This document shows positions 63,815 to 64,000 of a stretch of 64,000 nt of DNA, one piece after another. Both the position numbers and the translations under genes were made by a program. Numbering within the stretch: position 1 is the first letter of the stretch; each line of letters starts with the position of its first letter. The stretch comes from Hetaerina americana. Taxonomy: Eukaryota > Arthropoda > Insecta > Odonata > Calopterygidae. The stretch is taken from contig JAKTNV010000004.1 of assembly GCA_022747635.1 (NCBI GenBank), positions 17,236,969-17,300,968 of the forward strand. Direction: 5' to 3'. Under the pieces are notes generated by a model that had not been told where the DNA came from, made no database searches, and worked only from the letters and a program-made list of their open reading frames with translations.

Positions 63815-64000
63815 ATGGCAGCATCCTCTCTCCTCTCCCCCCCCCGCGAAAACCTACCTGCTGGGGAAGGATGACCCTTCCGAGCTTCTTACCTTCTTCC
63901 TCCCGAGGCAAAGAAACGGCGGTATTTCCTTTTTCTCTTCTTTCCCACCCTCTTCCTCCACTCGTCGTAATCCCCTCCCCTTTAGACCATCCTCTTTTTT
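63815..64000. repeat. C/T-rich island, cut by the window end
   Basis: Pyrimidine-rich plus strand (ctctcctctccccccccc and similar) continuing to the last base; its full extent is unknown. Confidence 0.6.

Overview
This window looks like non-coding nuclear DNA from a large animal genome, most likely an arthropod and probably an insect. That call is an inference from the mobile elements: three unrelated mariner relics, an RNase H-bearing I/Jockey-type LINE, two copies of an endonuclease-reverse transcriptase LINE, a tRNA-containing SINE-like family and long (TA)n and (AC)n microsatellites, all in an AT-rich background with no operons. I found no host protein-coding exon that I could defend. There is no rRNA, CRISPR array or bacterial feature.

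Layout. 1-9.3 kb is AT-rich unique sequence with one G/A-rich island (2.77-3.54 kb) and a 26-bp hairpin at 7.36 kb. 9.3-10.1 kb is a second G/A-rich island, followed by a long (AT)n tract. 11.57-11.80 kb holds a 65-bp-arm foldback flanked by 14-bp direct repeats. 12.43-13.33 kb is a complex repeat block: two tandem units, each a palindrome with 116-bp arms plus a unique tail, separated by (TA)n tracts. 15.29-15.55 kb is a SINE-like element with 12-bp target-site duplications and an internal tRNA-like cloverleaf. 18.03-18.87 kb is an 844-bp mariner with perfect 21-bp terminal inverted repeats, TA duplications and one open frame that lost the catalytic core in frame. 23.65-24.47 kb is a decayed second mariner. 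28.19-28.35 kb is a rearranged SINE-family copy. 32.65-36.26 kb is a decayed minus-strand LINE (endonuclease, reverse transcriptase, RNase H) interrupted by a third mariner relic at 34.29-35.09 kb. 39.63-39.96 kb is a SINE-family insertion carrying a perfect 76-bp-arm palindrome inside 12-bp target duplications. 44.2-45.2, 47.2-47.5 and 50.4-51.3 kb are further G/A-rich islands. 55.6-56.96 and 59.63-60.5 kb are two plus-strand fragments of one LINE family. 57.6-58.1 kb and the last 190 bases are pyrimidine-rich islands.

The most unusual theme is repeated formation of near-perfect long palindromes from repeat-family ends. At 39.64 kb the palindrome lies inside the target-site duplication, so it arose before or during insertion. 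At 12.6-13.2 kb two palindromes with arms of identical length sit in tandem between (TA)n tracts. The internally deleted mariner at 18 kb, which could still encode a DNA-binding protein without a catalytic domain, is the only open frame with a recognisable protein history.
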